Positions 48,701 to 63,900 of a stretch of 64,000 nucleotides of DNA are shown here, one piece after another. The stretch lies in NCBI GenBank assembly GCA_019843655.1, contig JACDQD010000004.1, positions 28,903,872 to 28,967,871 on the forward strand, given 5' to 3'. Source of the DNA: Lethocerus indicus. Lineage: Eukaryota > Arthropoda > Insecta > Hemiptera > Belostomatidae. Position numbers and translations under genes: made by a program. The notes under the pieces are model-generated. The model did not search any database. It saw nothing but the letters and a program-made list of their open reading frames with translations, and had not been told where the DNA came from. Each line of letters opens with the position of its first letter. Positions within the stretch are counted from its first letter, which is position 1.

Positions 48701-51700
48701 AAAATCATTCAATATATGGTCACGAAGATGTCGATTATTCGTAAATATGTCCATAGTATTCCCATACGAATATTGGACGAATTATGAATGGAAATTCGAT
48801 ACTTTTCAATGAGACGAACCTACTCTCATTTAAGTCGAAGGCGACGGTCTTATATAATTTTCGAAGGGAACGAGTTGTTATAGAACAAATTACCAAAATG
48901 AATGAATACCTAATGAGTGTACTCGGGTTATGTAATTTCCTCCGTAATCAATTTAAATTTCCAATTGAAAGAAGTTGACGCTGATTCCGTCCGGCAATGC
49001 TTGGTGGTTGTTACGTTTGAATCCCGGGGTTGAAACATTAGTTAATTATATGACCGAGGCGTTGAAAAATAAAAATGCCCCGACGCCGTACGATAAGAAT
49101 TTCCGTTCTGAGTCTGATTTTCCAAAACTTTCCAGACAAATTCGGCACTAGCTGGGCAGCAATTGCTACCAGATTTATTTGGCTTATTCATAAAACGGGC
49201 GCCTGTGCACAAAGGGTTTTCACGGTATCGGTTTGGACTAGAAATCGTGAATCGTTGTAAATAATTCATGAAATTTAAGCTCGGCGGCATCTCAACACCG
49301 GACCCGGTTTGATCAGCCAATGGCCGGATGGTGGAGGTATCGTTTGTGAATGCGCTTTATTTCCGGTTGAGCGGCACCAATTCTCCGGTACCCGCTTCAC
49401 TTGCAAGAATCAAGCTTCCCTTATTTACAAGTTATTTCGGATAGATTCTCGCCTCGAACTCTACTAGAACTAGGATGGGCGATAAATATAAAAAAGTAGT
49501 TCTTTCGGCAAACAGTTTTCAAATTTAGTACAAATAATATTATTCAACTATAATAACGCTCCAAAATGAATAATTTAACAGAATATCTAATAACCTACGG
49601 GTAAAGTATAAAATGCATATTGGCCTGTAGTAACTTCGTACTATTATTCTGAATCACTGTAGAAATTACATGAAACGCAATTTCTTAGACTAGTTTCATT
49701 GCCCGCGGTTGGAAACTCGTATAATTTTCGTGTGAATCTCTTGTAATTTGTCTACTCCTATGTTATTCCGACTCTAGCTAATACCCGACGAGAAGCATCT
49801 TTTATATATGCATAAGACCATTGTCGCTAAATTTTTAACAAATATACTTACATCGTTTCGTTCAAGAAAAGAGAAATTTTAAAAACATTAAATTTCCTTG
49901 ACAATTACTTCATGTCTAATTTAATACAGAATTTCAATATCCTTTTATAAGTAATTTTTTTTAACTTTAAACTTTTGCAGGGAACAAACACTTATAATGA
50001 ATCAAAGTAGTTTATATATATATAATGAATGAAATCGGAATGTTATCGCATTAAAAAAATTTTTTTATTCTTGTGTAGGGCTACTTATGTAATTGCGAAT
50101 ATGGCTTCATCACAAATCGAAATTTCGCAGTTTATTAACATAATTACGACTCACCCGGTAGGAAATGTTTCCAAATATAATTATAAATTTTCCCAGCTTA
50201 CGGAGTAATTGATTGAAGTGTGGATCGTGTCAGTTAAACGGGGACAGAGCCCTCTCCGAGGTAAGATTAGACTTGCGTGGATAGTCCCTGACTCGACTCG
50301 TAACTTTTCGAGCAATTACAAATTTTAATTTAATACGAACGGATCTCAGATATCTTCAGTGCACGCCACCAGAGAGTCTCCTCCAATTATGTTAAATTTA
50401 TTCCTTAAAAATTCGGTCGCAAGTTAGAAACAAAATGATCAATAATCAGGCAAGAATTGTACTATAACGCTTTTGGTTGAAAATTACAAGAAAATCGAAA
50501 AAATGGGACTGATATTAAGATAAAATGTCCCCTATAATATTGTTTTGTAGTCATACATTATAAATTTTCGATGGTGCAAATCAACCACTTGTTAAACACA
50601 GGTGTAGACCACTCAGTGAATTATAAATAATAACAGCCAGAGTTCCGATTCGCCCTTCAATAAACTCAGCAATACGCATAAACGCAGAGGAATTATTCAT
50701 TAACCCATGAGTTGAAATTCCTAGTGGGAAAATTAAAGCTATGGAAAGGACTTTAGAAGTCGCAGCGGCGGAAATCTGCGCGGCTTCGCTACAATTGAAA
50801 AAAAAAAGTCCAGCCGACTCAATGGACGGTACTTCGTTTTCCTCCTAGGGCTCTGCAGTAGCCGTTCCGACCCATTTGAAGTTAATCCGGTAATTGAGTT
50901 GTCGTAAAGGTAATTTACCCCCTAACGGTGGATCGGGGAGACGACGTTTCGAACAAATCCCCCCGTGTCCAGTCAACACCATCGGTCCTACCGACAAAAT
51001 AATTCAATTAGTTTCCAAATACTTTTTAGGCATTCGTCTTTTGGCATCGATAGCGGACAGTAAAAAATTTTGAAATCATGAAGTTAAAAAATGACAGAAT
51101 CTGGCTTTAATCGAGATCTAAAGATTCAATGTTTGAATTACTGAGGCCCTATTACAAGCAAGAATTTGGTATTATATTCATGTCACACCATAAAAGAAAA
51201 TACGTGCAGTATGAGAGTAATTGACGACGAACCTTTTTTCCTAAAAAAAATGTCTCTTTATCTTAGGTAGTTTTAGGTATATTAGGTAGTATAAATTTTA
51301 AAACCTCCACAGCGCAGGTTAAACCCACTTCAAATAAAAATGTCGATTGAAAATAAATTATAAATTTATATGAACGAACGCGATTCTTATTGTACAGAAC
51401 AATGGGGGAAATCTTCGGAAAACTCTCACGAAACAATTTCAGAACATAATCCTTCAAGTTGGAATAAGACAAGTTGGAATGCTCCTTCTTTTGGAAGAAA
51501 AGCCCCGATTTCCCGATTAATACCTTCGAGGCTAACGAAGCGTTTATCGGATACGGCCATTGTGTCACAATCTGAAGTCAAATTATCGTGACGGCGTTAC
51601 ACAATTAGACGACAAAAACGAGCTAAGAAATGGACAACTCGTTCGGTTTCTTCTTTCGATTCTCGGAAATACATTCGGAGAATTATTCCGTTTCTTTACA

Positions 51701-53820
51701 TATTTTTTTTCATTAATGAACGATGCTTCTCCTTATTTCTGAAGTCAATTTTCCACCATTTTAGTTCATTCTAAAATTTGTTATTCCTGTTAAATTGAAA
51801 TGGAAAAGTTTCTTGAATTTCAGTTTATAGAAACTAATTTCACTATCGTTTATTTTTAATTACATTGGAATGTGTTGACTGTTGAACTGCTGATAATCAT
51901 AATTATTCTTAATCATCCAGTATGGCCGCTTCTGCCGTCCAAATTATGGATGTTTTATATTTTTAAGTAACACGATTAAGCAAACCGCCTTTGAATTAAC
52001 TCCCGATGTTATACATTATGAGATGAAATGAAAGTGACGAAAGAAAAGTGGGATAAAGCTGAAGAAGAACACATATAAATCAACAGTTTTTAGAAAAGTT
52101 GATTAAGGCAGACATTGAACACATGGCTCCACGGTTCCCCCTTCTTCATACTCTACTCTGTTTAATACTGTGTAGGTTAAAAAAAGGGCCATTTAAGAAC
52201 GAAATTGTAAATATATTATTAATCGTATTCATTGTTCATTATAAAACAGGTTTTTGTATTATTATATAACAGAAAATAATTAATATACGACAGAATATTC
52301 TTGTTGGATCAACTCTTTCAGTACTTATACAAATTTCTGTACACAACTTGAGATGTTTATATTATTAATTGCGTGTCGGTAATTAATTATTTAGTCTCAT
52401 TGAGCTATTGGCGTATTTAATTTTCTGAACGCTCTGTGTGTCCAAGCCCGGCTCATGTCGGCCAACCAATTACAATGATTAAGTCCAAATAGGCCGATTG
52501 GGCAACAATTTTCCCGGCCTTGATACAGAGGGGGGACAGTCGGTGAATAAATAGAGAAAAGGAGCAATTTCTGTAATTGATCGTGGGACGGGCCGTAGGA
52601 CCCGGTATGGCGGTGTAGGCGGCGGGGTATTTCGGTAATTAAAACTCCGGTGGTCGACTTGCTCCGGATGAGGAGGTGGAGGAGGTTGGGGATGAGGCGC
52701 CTAATCCCGCGTAATCGATCGTAGTTGGCCCGGTGGAATTTTTTAAAGCGAGAGAGAGCGGTCTGAGAGCGAAGCCTCCTCCGACCGACCTCTAATGGTC
52801 GGCCGATGAATAGGACGACGTTTCGGGCCCAGACAATTGGGAGCAATAACTGTCAAAGGTCGCTATTTATCAGAAATCCTCGAGACATTGGGAAATTTAT
52901 CTCCCCTCTCCTTTTTCGCTTCCTGCCATCGGTTTTCTCCGTCTGTCCCTTCTAATTCCGATCGCTATTACCCCCTTCCTCCCCTCACCCCAACCCGGGA
53001 AAGGGAAGATGATTGGCATTTGAAAACGGCTGAACGGGGTAGAAGGAATTTTTCAAATGATTATATCCAGAGCCGGCGGACTGTGGAAAGGGGGGTTTTT
53101 TCCTAAGATTGGAGTGCCAAAAATAATAACACCCCTGTCCCATCTGCTTGACGCGTGTACCGAATAGGCGGACATTTAATAAATTCGATTTCAAAGCCAT
53201 AAAATTATTTCACTCTTTATGTGATTAGTTGTTTGCATTCAATGTAAAATATGAAACTGTTGTTAACACCGTTCTATATAGTTCTGAATATTATTCTTTA
53301 AACAAATTTTAACTAATCATATTGATCAATCATATACTTTCAATCATAATATTTTTATTATTTATTTTATGACATAAAGTGTTATAGAAATTGGTATTTG
53401 GTTGTTTACCAAGTTATTAAATAAGCGACGCTATTCATTTAATCCTTTTACTAGTTATAGCCGTACACATCCGTACATTTGGATGTTCGCCTAAGCACTG
53501 TAAAAAAAGAAAGAGTTCGGTACGCAGTTCCTCTAATATATTTTCAAAAAAATCATATTTAATTTCCTGATGCGCTTATAATTTGAAAGTAGAGAAATGT
53601 GTAAATGATAACCCGCAGGTACTCAGGAATTAATCACGTATTACCAACTATTATTTGTCCTTTCTAAACAATTTAATTCCGGATTAATCCGCTTTAAATG
53701 TGCCACTCCTGCCCATTTATTGTGCGGACACCTCGACTAATTTCGATTTGTTATTTGAGTCGGACAAATTTTCCATATGAATTCAAATGATTAATACAAA
53801 ATTTGAGAATGCCTTTTTTT

Positions 53821-53844
53821 GTATATACGTTGGTATATACGTTG
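53821..53844. repeat. Two perfect 12-bp tandem units
   Basis: GTATATACGTTG occurs twice in direct succession, then begins a third time (GTA) and breaks off. Confidence 0.85.
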
Positions 53845-54210
53845 GTAATAAATTAAATAATGGGATATACTGGAAGGTCAGCAACAAATTATTTTTAAGC
53901 TTAAAAAATGTGTAAAGAACGTGGATGGGTCCGAAAACTAAATATAACTTTTGAATTCGAATATCCTAAAATTTCAGTGGCGATTAAAACCGGAGGGAAT
54001 AATAATTGACTTCACTTATTCCAATTAAATTAACTTTAAAAATTCTCCCAGCCGTTTCCGAATAAAATAAAAACTAAGAGTGCCGGGGTGGGAATAAGAA
54101 ACGGCAATGGTTGTTTTGGCTGCTCATTAGTTGAGCGCACTCCAGATGGCGATGGGTCTTCGTTCCCAAATTGAAAACGGCCTTCTTCCCCTTCCATTTC
54201 CCTCTCTCAT

Positions 54211-54229
54211 CCTCCTCCTCCTCCTCCTC
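54211..54229. repeat. (CCT)n microsatellite
   Basis: About six CCT units in a pyrimidine-rich stretch. Confidence 0.85.
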
Positions 54230-57200
54230 ACTCGAATTGACAATAAACCGGGAAATTGATTTTCACCAGGGGGATCCTCCTTTCGGGCCTCTACGTTATT
54301 TGGGATAGGTTGGGAGGACGGTTATGGTAAAAGGCCGCCTCCAGATTCCCACCCCTCAACCGCCCCCCTCCCACTGTCGTCCCGCGCGATCATGCCCCCT
54401 GGACGACTGAATCCAAAAAGAGCCATCCGAGCTCACAGTTCGATTCTCACATTTAAATTGGCTCATTTATATTCGCCAAACACACTATCATGGCGTCCCG
54501 GCCATACAGACACCGTTACAGATTGGGGGAATGCATACATTTCACGGGGGTTATTTACAATGCGTAATTCGGCAATCATTTGTCGGTAATTCCTTCATTT
54601 AAGTGTTAACGGAGGATTACGCTAAGAGTAACAGATTAAACGCCGTTTTATTGTATTTATGTTTTTTCACGTTGTCCCATCGTCAAATATTTTAACATCG
54701 TAGGGTAGATGAGTACAAACATTAGGAAGGGCTTAAAGCTGGAAATTCGAATAATTATCGAATCAAATGGCAATTTGCACTTTCCAGGGAGCCTAATTTA
54801 TTACACGCCAGAGATCTATTTCGGCTTTTCAGCTTACGATGAAATCATACTGAACCAAGATGAACTAGTGCCATTAACATAATCTATTCGTATTTAAAAT
54901 TTAGGCAGCATAATAATGTGGATAGGATTTTAACTTGTATTTTTATTAATAACAGTACACGTGTGTATTTATAGTGTTTTCCGTAATCGCCGGGGATTTT
55001 CAAAACGCCGAATAGATTATTCCAATAACTGAATGTTGGATAATTCAGAAGTTCCTGAATTGCCAACTATGGAATGCGTTATCTTGGTCTCTCTCGGGCG
55101 GTGGTTTATTCCCCCCCGTTGTCCGACTTGTGAATCTGTGTTGGGGGCGGTGGCGAGGGGCGGATCTGCAGGGTGTAGGGGTCGGTCTGTAGGGGATGCT
55201 CGGCCGAACACCGATGTCAGTCGTTGCGTGAAATCGAATAGGGCGGAACCGCCGAGCCCCACAGCCCACTGGTCCGCACTACACCAGCCGAACATCATCG
55301 CATATTTTCAGCGCCCCAGTTAAAAGTTCGGAGCGCGATGCCCAAACCGGTTCCCGCCGATGAGCTTTGATTCATCCCTCAAAGGGCGGCGCCGGTATAA
55401 TTACCGGCGGGGAAAATTGCGCTCTAAACCTGTTGTAAACCGAATGAAAACGCCCGGAATACGTTTTCCGGCGGCGTATCGTTTTGTTCCGCCCACGCCC
55501 CGTAGTGTATACACTGTTGTAACGGCCACACCGCCTTCCGCGTTAAACTTTATTGCATTAATGTGGCGCGGTGCTACCTGCAGGTACAGGTGGTCCAGTA
55601 TTCTTCGATATCAGTTGGCAGTATCAGAACGCCTTATGTATTTTTTTAAAGTAAGGACATGATAAAACGTCAGTGGATTGGCAACTGAGATAATTGCTAC
55701 ACCAATATCACTATAAAGACAATGCATTTTTATCGCTTTGAGGAGAATGGATGGCTGAAAATAAAAGTCTATTTTGCAGTGGTCAAGTGGGTATAGCGCA
55801 GGGCAGAGGTTATGAAACAAATTATCAGATAAGGGAAAGGTACAATGGGAATTGCCGGGATGTAATCTCTCCGAGTGGTAAATCAAGGACCGAAAGTACG
55901 ATGTATCTGTGTTCCTCTTTACACCACTTTCGTAATTACTTTTGGCACAAACTATTTCTAAATATCTAATAAAATATTAAAATTGGTCCCAGGAGCAACC
56001 GAAAGTTCAGAATAATCAATTTGGGCGGCTCTATTTCTTTTCATAATTCTTCTTATACTATTGAAAAGTTTGGGAGTATTTGAATACATATTCATCTGCA
56101 TGTTATATATTGATATATGCTTGCGTATAAGCGAATATTTATTGAATCTTAGATGGCAGAGTAAATGATCACAATGGGGGAAGTCATTAACCCGAACGGT
56201 CCGGAGTCAAACTGCAACAATAAGGCCGTTTCGGTTGACGAATCTGGGCCCAATTTTCTTCCTCCGTTCTCTGTGACAGTAGCCCTTCTTTAAAATGTGT
56301 CGCTTCTTTGCCGTGTCTGCGGGTCCCAAGAGGGATTGTTGGAGTTTGATTAATGACTTATAGATGGAGCCGACAGAGGCACACCCCGCCAGAGAAGAGA
56401 CCTCCCCCAACTTAATCGACCAAGCCGACTGTAGACTCCACCGACCGCAGAAACTTTATTCGCGTTCTTCAAAGAAAATAAATCGCGGGATTTATACTTG
56501 TTTTTTTCCATACTGCAGGAGGCTTCTCTAGCTTCGATAATTTACCATATGTCTAATAATAAGTTAGATTGATGAAATAATTCACTTCGTTTCGCTATAT
56601 GAAATAATACAAAATATACAGGTCCATCGACCTGAAAAGGGACTATACATCAGTACACCGAAGTTAACGGTCGACTATAACAATGATATACCAGTCTTCT
56701 GTTAACCTAAATATTACTAAAATAATAAGTATACTAAAATTGTCACTGTGTAATTTTTCCGTTTCTTGTGAATTTCTCATTGGTTCTGCTACAGATTTTG
56801 TCTCTTTGAACTGTTTTATGTTACTTCTTTGCAATCCTAGGATATTTATTAGTTCTCCCCGTTCTGCAGATTCCCCGTTAGTTCGAATTCAGTTCGAAAC
56901 TACAAGTTTCTAATGAAGAACTACAAATTTTATACTTTAAAGAGGTAATGTTCAATCATTATTAAACTATAAAGTACGATTTCGGTGCAAAATAACCTTT
57001 CTAGTCAACTCTAAGCCAACTCCTACCGCCCTCTTTTTATTGTTGTTCAACGCGAGGATATAAGGGGGGGGGTTTGAAAATCTGGAAAGAAAGGATTATA
57101 GAAAAAGTAAAGGATGAAAACACGCTTTAGCGTTTTCAATGGCGAGGGACAAAAGGACGCTCCGCGCCGGTGCGGTTCACAAGAGTACTCGCGTAATCCC

Positions 57201-58528
57201 TAAAACCTCAATATCAATGCTTTGACATTATACAGGGCCCAGAGGTGGCTTTATCCGGAGAGCAGAGTGGAGGGTTATGGTGCGGGTGCGGGCGATGATG
57301 TCGGGGGTGGGTTGGGGTACACTCCACACTCCAATGCACAGAGGCCAATCTGCATCCGGGGCCGGCCACCAATATAAACCGCGACTAATTAAAAACCACT
57401 ATCCAGAATCGCCCACGCTTTCGCAAATTGTCTACTGGCACTATCAATTACTCAACCTACAGGCGAACGATTTAACACCGAATTTATTATTAAAATATTA
57501 TCGTCCGGACGAGATCGACTCTCTCGAAAAGATCTCTGTTTAATTTCAACACTCAACCTGCTATTAATTTGGTTGGTGTGATTTCTCTGACGGATTATAG
57601 GACGGAAATAAGGAAAAAACAAATCCGTGAAAATTCAAATTATTCTGTCATAGGCGGGGAAAAAACAATTATCACTCAGCTATTTTCTCTGCTTCTATTG
57701 AATCCTATGCCTACAGTAGCGCTAACTCCTTCTACCTTCTAGACCTTATAAACCTCCTTTCCTTGTCCGGATGGTATCGATGAATGAGATCCTCTCATAC
57801 AACAAGCGCTGCGCCGAGTACCATTAGGAAACCCCATTCCAGAGGCCCAAGGCTTGGGGGGCAATAATCCCGGATAATATCTCTGGGACATACCAACCCT
57901 CCTCGTTTTCGTGGAAACCGTACTGTGACCATAAGGAATAGTTTGTATTATAATGTAGTTCACTCTGAACACGACTGGTCCCCGCGGATGTGTTTAAACA
58001 ATTGCCACATAGTTGTCGTGTCAGAGCAATCCGGCGTATAGTCATACCACCCTCTGTACCAGGTGTGGACTTTTTTTTAGCTGTTGGAAATATTCGTTTA
58101 AATAATGACGGTGGAATGTCTCCAGTAAAATTAAACTCGTGTACAACGATGCTGCCGCCCCTTTAACGTTTCGCAGGCAATATGGCGAGGGCCGACGGCT
58201 GTACGCTTTCAACAAACGGCGTACAAGTTGAATTTTTTACACACTTGGGGCTGTTGTGTAACGATGTAAATGCGGTAACTTGCGTGCGGGTTGGGTGGGG
58301 GGTGGCTGAGGGGGGCTAATTTAAGCTGTGCGGCCACGGCCGACGACCCGCGTACATATTTTTTCATAAATTACCCGACTGTTCAACAGATTGTACAGTG
58401 TTTACCTCCGGGCCATTTCCGCGTTGTTGGCACGGGGGCGGCTAATTCATTTAGAGGGGCGGCGGCGGAGCTCGGGGTCTAATTTATTCGGCGGCCTCTC
58501 TTAAACTCTGGCCAAACTTTGTCCGACG

Positions 58529-58642
58529 GTGGAAATTCAATTGAGGCAGGTTCGCCGAGGCCGACCGCAGGAAGAAGTATTGGGAGCGAAAAGCATCTTT
58601 GATCGAGACCCTAACAATCCATAACCCCCCTGGACAATTCGC
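58529..58642 (+). repeat. Degenerate repeat pair, unit 1
   Basis: Shares GTGGAAATT, TTGAGGC, CTTTGATCGAG.CC and AATTCGC with 59013-59113, in the same order and orientation. It is diverged in between. Class unknown. Confidence 0.45.
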
Positions 58643-59012
58643 AAAAAGGCTTTTATTTCCGAAGAATTAAAAGTAGAAGAGCGTTTCCCTCTACCGCGCC
58701 TCTACCACTCGAAGATTTGCTCAGATAAACTCAAATTTATATTCGTGCATAACCGGCTAGTGGGTGCCTAATAAAATGAAAAAACTCACCAAGAGTGAGG
58801 GTGGCTATAGGAGGTTTCTGCGTGCTTCTTTTACGACCGGCTGAAGAACACTTAGTGATACGCTAATGTAAATGTACAAACTTGATGACTTGATGCACCC
58901 GCCGGTTTGCAAGCACCGTTCGTGTGATTCGCCGACCGGCGGCGAAGTAAAGGGAATCAATTTGGATCTTGAACCGATCACAAAATCTTAATTCGAGGGC
59001 CGGCTCCCGGAA

Positions 59013-59113
59013 GTGGAAATTTCATTGAGGCGAGTACCGAGATCAATGCTGTCGAGTCGAGCCCACCTTTGATCGAGGCCACTAAATCCAATTGTACAAC
59101 AGGAGGAATTCGC
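59013..59113 (+). repeat. Degenerate repeat pair, unit 2
   Basis: The partner of 58529-58642, about 480 bp further on, with the same four blocks. Confidence 0.45.
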
Positions 59114-59149
59114 TGCCCTGATCTCGGACCGTCCACTAGATGGCTCGAG

Positions 59150-59198
59150 CCTCCCTCTCTCGCTCTCTTCAACCCTCTCCCACCCCTCTCTCTCTCTG
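59150..59198. repeat. Pyrimidine-rich (CT)n tract
   Basis: CCTCCCTCTCTCGCTCTCTT followed by further C/T runs and a final CTCTCTCTCT. Confidence 0.75.
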
Positions 59199-60890
59199 CC
59201 AACAAGTAAGAGGGGCTTTAGATGGTGATATGAAATAAGTTCCTTGCTTATTTCCGGTTTATTTCGTGCGGCGGAAATCAGTTCTCCTGGCCAACAAACT
59301 GAAAGTAATTCGATTACGACGAAGTATTTTTATTTCTTCATTGTCTCAATCAGTTAATTTCTAAGCCAGTTCTTAATTCGTGTAATTGAAAGAGGTTTGT
59401 GGAACAATATTTAGAAACAGAATTAATCCAATTTTTATTTTAAGTATCGACGAATATTTTACTATTATTTTTCTGTTTTTTAAGACACTGTTATATGCCT
59501 CATTATAACAATTGTATAGAAATATCGCAAACAAACGTGAATACTGAATTTTAAACGATATGGTACAAAATTAAGTCCTTAACAACCAAGACACCTAAGT
59601 TAAAAAGTGAAATGAATGCCGAACGAAAAACACTCACTTATTGAGTTTGGAGCGCTTAAGTATGGCATTTTAAAGTGAGAAGGTGAAAAGGGGTCCGCCC
59701 AATAGAATACACCGCCAAATTGGGTTTTTTGTATTCATTCTCTGGAGGTCGGCCTTAAACCCAACTCCATCGAATCTTGTGAACCTGGAAAGAACCATTT
59801 TCGGTATTTCCCGTGGTTTGCCACCCCCTCCCATACCGACTGTGTTACCTCACCCGAATCGATCCAGCGCGGCGATACGATACATCGGGGAAACGGATTT
59901 ATAGCAATTCCTATCGGCAATCGCAGATATATTTTTAATTAGACTTCTCGTAATAACACATTTCGTAATTAAGTTATTGCATTGTATCATACCTGAGCTT
60001 TGATTGAAATTCTGGAGCGAGATTGCCGACAGCAACCTATTTATTAACTTGTTGTGTATTTCTTGTTACTGGAATTTCAAATGTATTTCAGATTCAATGG
60101 TATACAGAGCAGTAGGGTGATATCTTAATTTAATGCAATCATATTTGGAATTCAATTTTGTTACAAGTTGAACGCAACCAAAAAGAATATTTTAACACAC
60201 ATTGTTATCATTGCTATTCTTATATAACAGTCTTATTCGTTCTGCATTTTAATAAATTATAATTAATTTAAGATAATTGTGAGATGGGCCGCCATGAATA
60301 CTAACGATTTTCCACTAGCTGATCTCTAAACTACGAAAAACAATTTATATTGAGATGTCACATTATTGTTAATGTTATACTAAATATCATTATCTTACCT
60401 GTATTGTTTATTATTACCACTAGAGAAAACATATTGCTTAGTAGTTTTAAATGATTGTGAACATTTTACATAGTTGGTTATTCCTGAATAACTATCGAAT
60501 AGTGAAATATTTTGCTAATCACTAGTAAAAAACTTTATTTGAATTACTAATAATGCTTTTACAATATGTTCTTCCTATGTATTACACGTACAACGTTTAT
60601 GAAATTTCAAAAAAAACATACTCAGCACAGCAGTGTTGCTTACAACAATTCTTCCTGTCCAATATTTCGTTCGGTGTTGTTGAGAGGCAAGGGGTGTGTG
60701 TACGTTGGAATATACTTTTACATTTTCCCATCTCCTCCAGAACCCATATTTGCCGTCTCTCCATCCAGCGCGTAATCGAATTAGGATATTGGCGTTGACC
60801 GTAAACAAACAGGAGGCCTCAAGGCACGGCCTATACTGGGGCTCCACAACTCCTGCTCAAACTCCCACTGGCAGTATATATGTGTATGTC

Positions 60891-60894
<4 letters not shown>

Positions 60895-60937
<43 letters not shown>

Positions 60938-60948
60938 ATATATATATT
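60895..60948. repeat. (TA)n microsatellite with TG interruption
   Basis: About 17 TA units (60895-60929), then a GTGTGTGT block, then a shorter TA block. The Tyr-Ile frames on both strands here are artefacts of it. Confidence 0.95.
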
Positions 60949-63900
60949 CCACGATGGGAGGGGCACAAGCCGGAAGGGGAATCTCGAATTCGCCACTCCC
61001 TAACGACAATATTCGGTCCCCGGGATTATTTCAAGGGACCCGACCCGCTAACCCAGACGTTCGCATAACAAACTAGGTTCGGGCTTTATACCTGCCCGTC
61101 CTTCCGGAATGGGGCATACACGAAGTATGCTACCTGGATGGGAAAATTTACCGTAAATTATAAATCGGGAGACTAATTGAAAAATATTGGACAGAAAATC
61201 TGCCAGTGGACAGGGTACCAACCTGTAATGACGCCGTCCAATTGTACAATTCCTAACGATAACGAACCGAAAGTAGAATTCGTAGTTTCTGCGTTGACGG
61301 GGGTCTGAAATGTTTTAGCTGTCCCTATTTTCAGGAAATGCCCGTCCCGGCGGGGAATATATCATTTATATCGGGGGGAGGAGGGGGGTAAAGGGGGCCG
61401 AAATCAGTGTTATTCCAGCCCATTTGCACACTGATATTTTTGACGCGATTTGACAACTCGTAAATTGATGTTTGCGCTGTCATGAGACCGCATTCTAAAA
61501 AAGGAAAGTTATCCTGCCCGAATACAATATACGCCATATTTATGGCTCGTGTGTATAAATATACTAGCAACGTATAGTCTGTATAGACGACATCATAATA
61601 ACTATGAAGTTCGTCGTACATTATAATTCTGCTTGTGGTTCGTCCGTTGCTATTTTGTCGCTTTGTACATGGCCTTTATTGTGTTAGAATTATAACGTAG
61701 ATTTATATTTTTTAATAAACTTAAATATCTTCCACAATTTCATTGTGGACCACCACCATCCCAACAGGGTTTATTTTATTCCGTACATTTTTCACCTGTT
61801 CCACTAGGTTTAAAGAATTAGAAAATATAATGAGAAAAAGACGAGTAAAATAAAAGTGAAGACAAAAAGAGTAAAAACGCTGAATACAATAATAATGTAA
61901 TTCCTCACTTTATGATAAATCTTTCTCATAAGAACTGTCACCACAAAGTACTAAATGGAATTAATTATAATTCCGATCTATAATATCCGACCATATCAGT
62001 ATATCGCATAACAATTTAGTACGACAAATAATCATGAGAATGGAAGAAGTCTTTTAATAATTTGTTTATTCTTAATAACCTTAAATTGGAATTGGAAAAT
62101 AATTTAAAATTCAAATCATATCCTACATTTTATTTCCATAGATTGGTACAAAAAAAAACCTAAGAATATCATACACAATATTCCATCATAGCTTTATCGT
62201 TATGTGCATGGTGCTATACCATGGATGATCAAAACGTACTCAACTTTAGCAGCGAACCGTGAAATCCCCGGTATAATCCTTGGCTTTATTCGGGCCATCA
62301 AATTTTAAAAGAGGTTCTTTAAAGAATTGAAATATTTATTAACGACATTGAAGTATAATTAAAAATTGAGCCCGTTTAATGAAAAAAGTGTAATAAAACA
62401 CGATAATATTCGTGAGAGAAGGTTTTCTTTAAAAATGCCTATCACAATACAATTTAGTCCATAAAGATATAGGCATTATATATCTATTAAATATATAGCC
62501 TGAATTGGGGGAACAAGGAAAATTGTAACCAGATGAAAATCGTGAGGTGAAGACCGAAATAATTTCCTTACATAGCAGCATAAATGATTCTCTGACCTTT
62601 TAGCGTAAAATATATTAACGTCTATAACCTTAATTAAATTTATCCCGTAATGTCCGCCTTCAGTGGCGCATTCACCGTATACATTTTTGTATAGCTAATA
62701 AACGAAAACTGAGGAATTATATATCGCATTAAAACGTGAGAAATACAAAGGGAATTAACATTTTACGCCCGGTCGGGTTTATGATTTGTTTCGCCGGAGT
62801 CCCGGGGTCAGCGAACAACCCGAGGAAGGTTTGAAACCTCTGGCCCGCAGTCCGGAGATGGGAAATATTCGGGTTAGGAAGTAGTCGTCCCGCAAACCCT
62901 AGATAAACACTTGGACAGAGCATACACGCGTATATGTATGTTGTTAGGGGCCACCGCCGCCCTCTCAACCCCCGCTTATACAACACCGCACCTCACGACC
63001 GCCAGCCTCCGGTTCAATTCGAACCGAGGAAATTGCCATCCCCTACAACCAATGCCGGTGAAAATTCTGCCCCGACAATAAAAATGGAATCTCTTCTCGG
63101 GATTCGCTCCTACCCAGCTTCCGCGATTCTACGGACGTTTCAGAGCGACCTCATGAACATTTCTCGTATACAAAATGTTATAAGGTTATTTATTTAGGGG
63201 AGAAAACTCATCCCTATACTGATCATCTCAATAACAGCACAAAATTCTCTATCACTTCTTTATGTAACAAAGAGCGCCTTCCATTATAGACAGTGGCAGA
63301 ATACTCAGAATGGAATCGCTCAAATGAAATTGAAGATTTCGTTAACAACACGCAATTTTACAGTACACTGTAAAAAAAATATCACCACCATCTTTTCCGA
63401 TAGTTTACTTCCCGTTTCTGCGGTATTTCCGAGTGCCTCGGACTCTGAAAGTCAGCTAGTCTACGGTCTTTTTTTTTGGTACAAGTCTCTAATCGGTCAA
63501 TCTTTCGTAACTCCAACAATAGGACCTTTCGAGAGTTCGCCCTCCGGAGATATCTCTTCAAGGATCGCACCCTTCTTAGGCCACCCCCTTCTCAGATAAC
63601 AAATCATCGGCCGGAGATTACTTACCGAGAAATTTCGAAACGCTACATTAGATTTTTACTAGACCGCCGAATGCGAACTGTAGATTTGCATATTTTCGTT
63701 GTAATTAACCGATAGTCGAGTTGTATTCCCTTTCGAGCGGGAGAGGGAAAGGACCTTAAAACGCAAAAAAGGAGGAACACGGGGATTCCTCTCACTCGGC
63801 CTCTAATGATGTTCATTCCGACCACAAAGGGAACGGATCAAAGAAAATAATAACCCTCCTTTACTTCCGCAGTTACAGAGTTTCTTTCTAATGATTAGAA

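Noticed and set aside
52397..52846. 149-residue open frame on the - strand
   Set aside because: No recognisable domain, no splice-site support, and it lies in the presumed convertase intron.
57277..57543. 88-residue frame with a protein-like C-terminal half
   Set aside because: The N-terminal half is a G-rich tract and no family is recognised; kept as chance unless transcripts show otherwise.
60880..61076. Tyr/Ile-repeat proteins on both strands
   Set aside because: Translations of the TA microsatellite.
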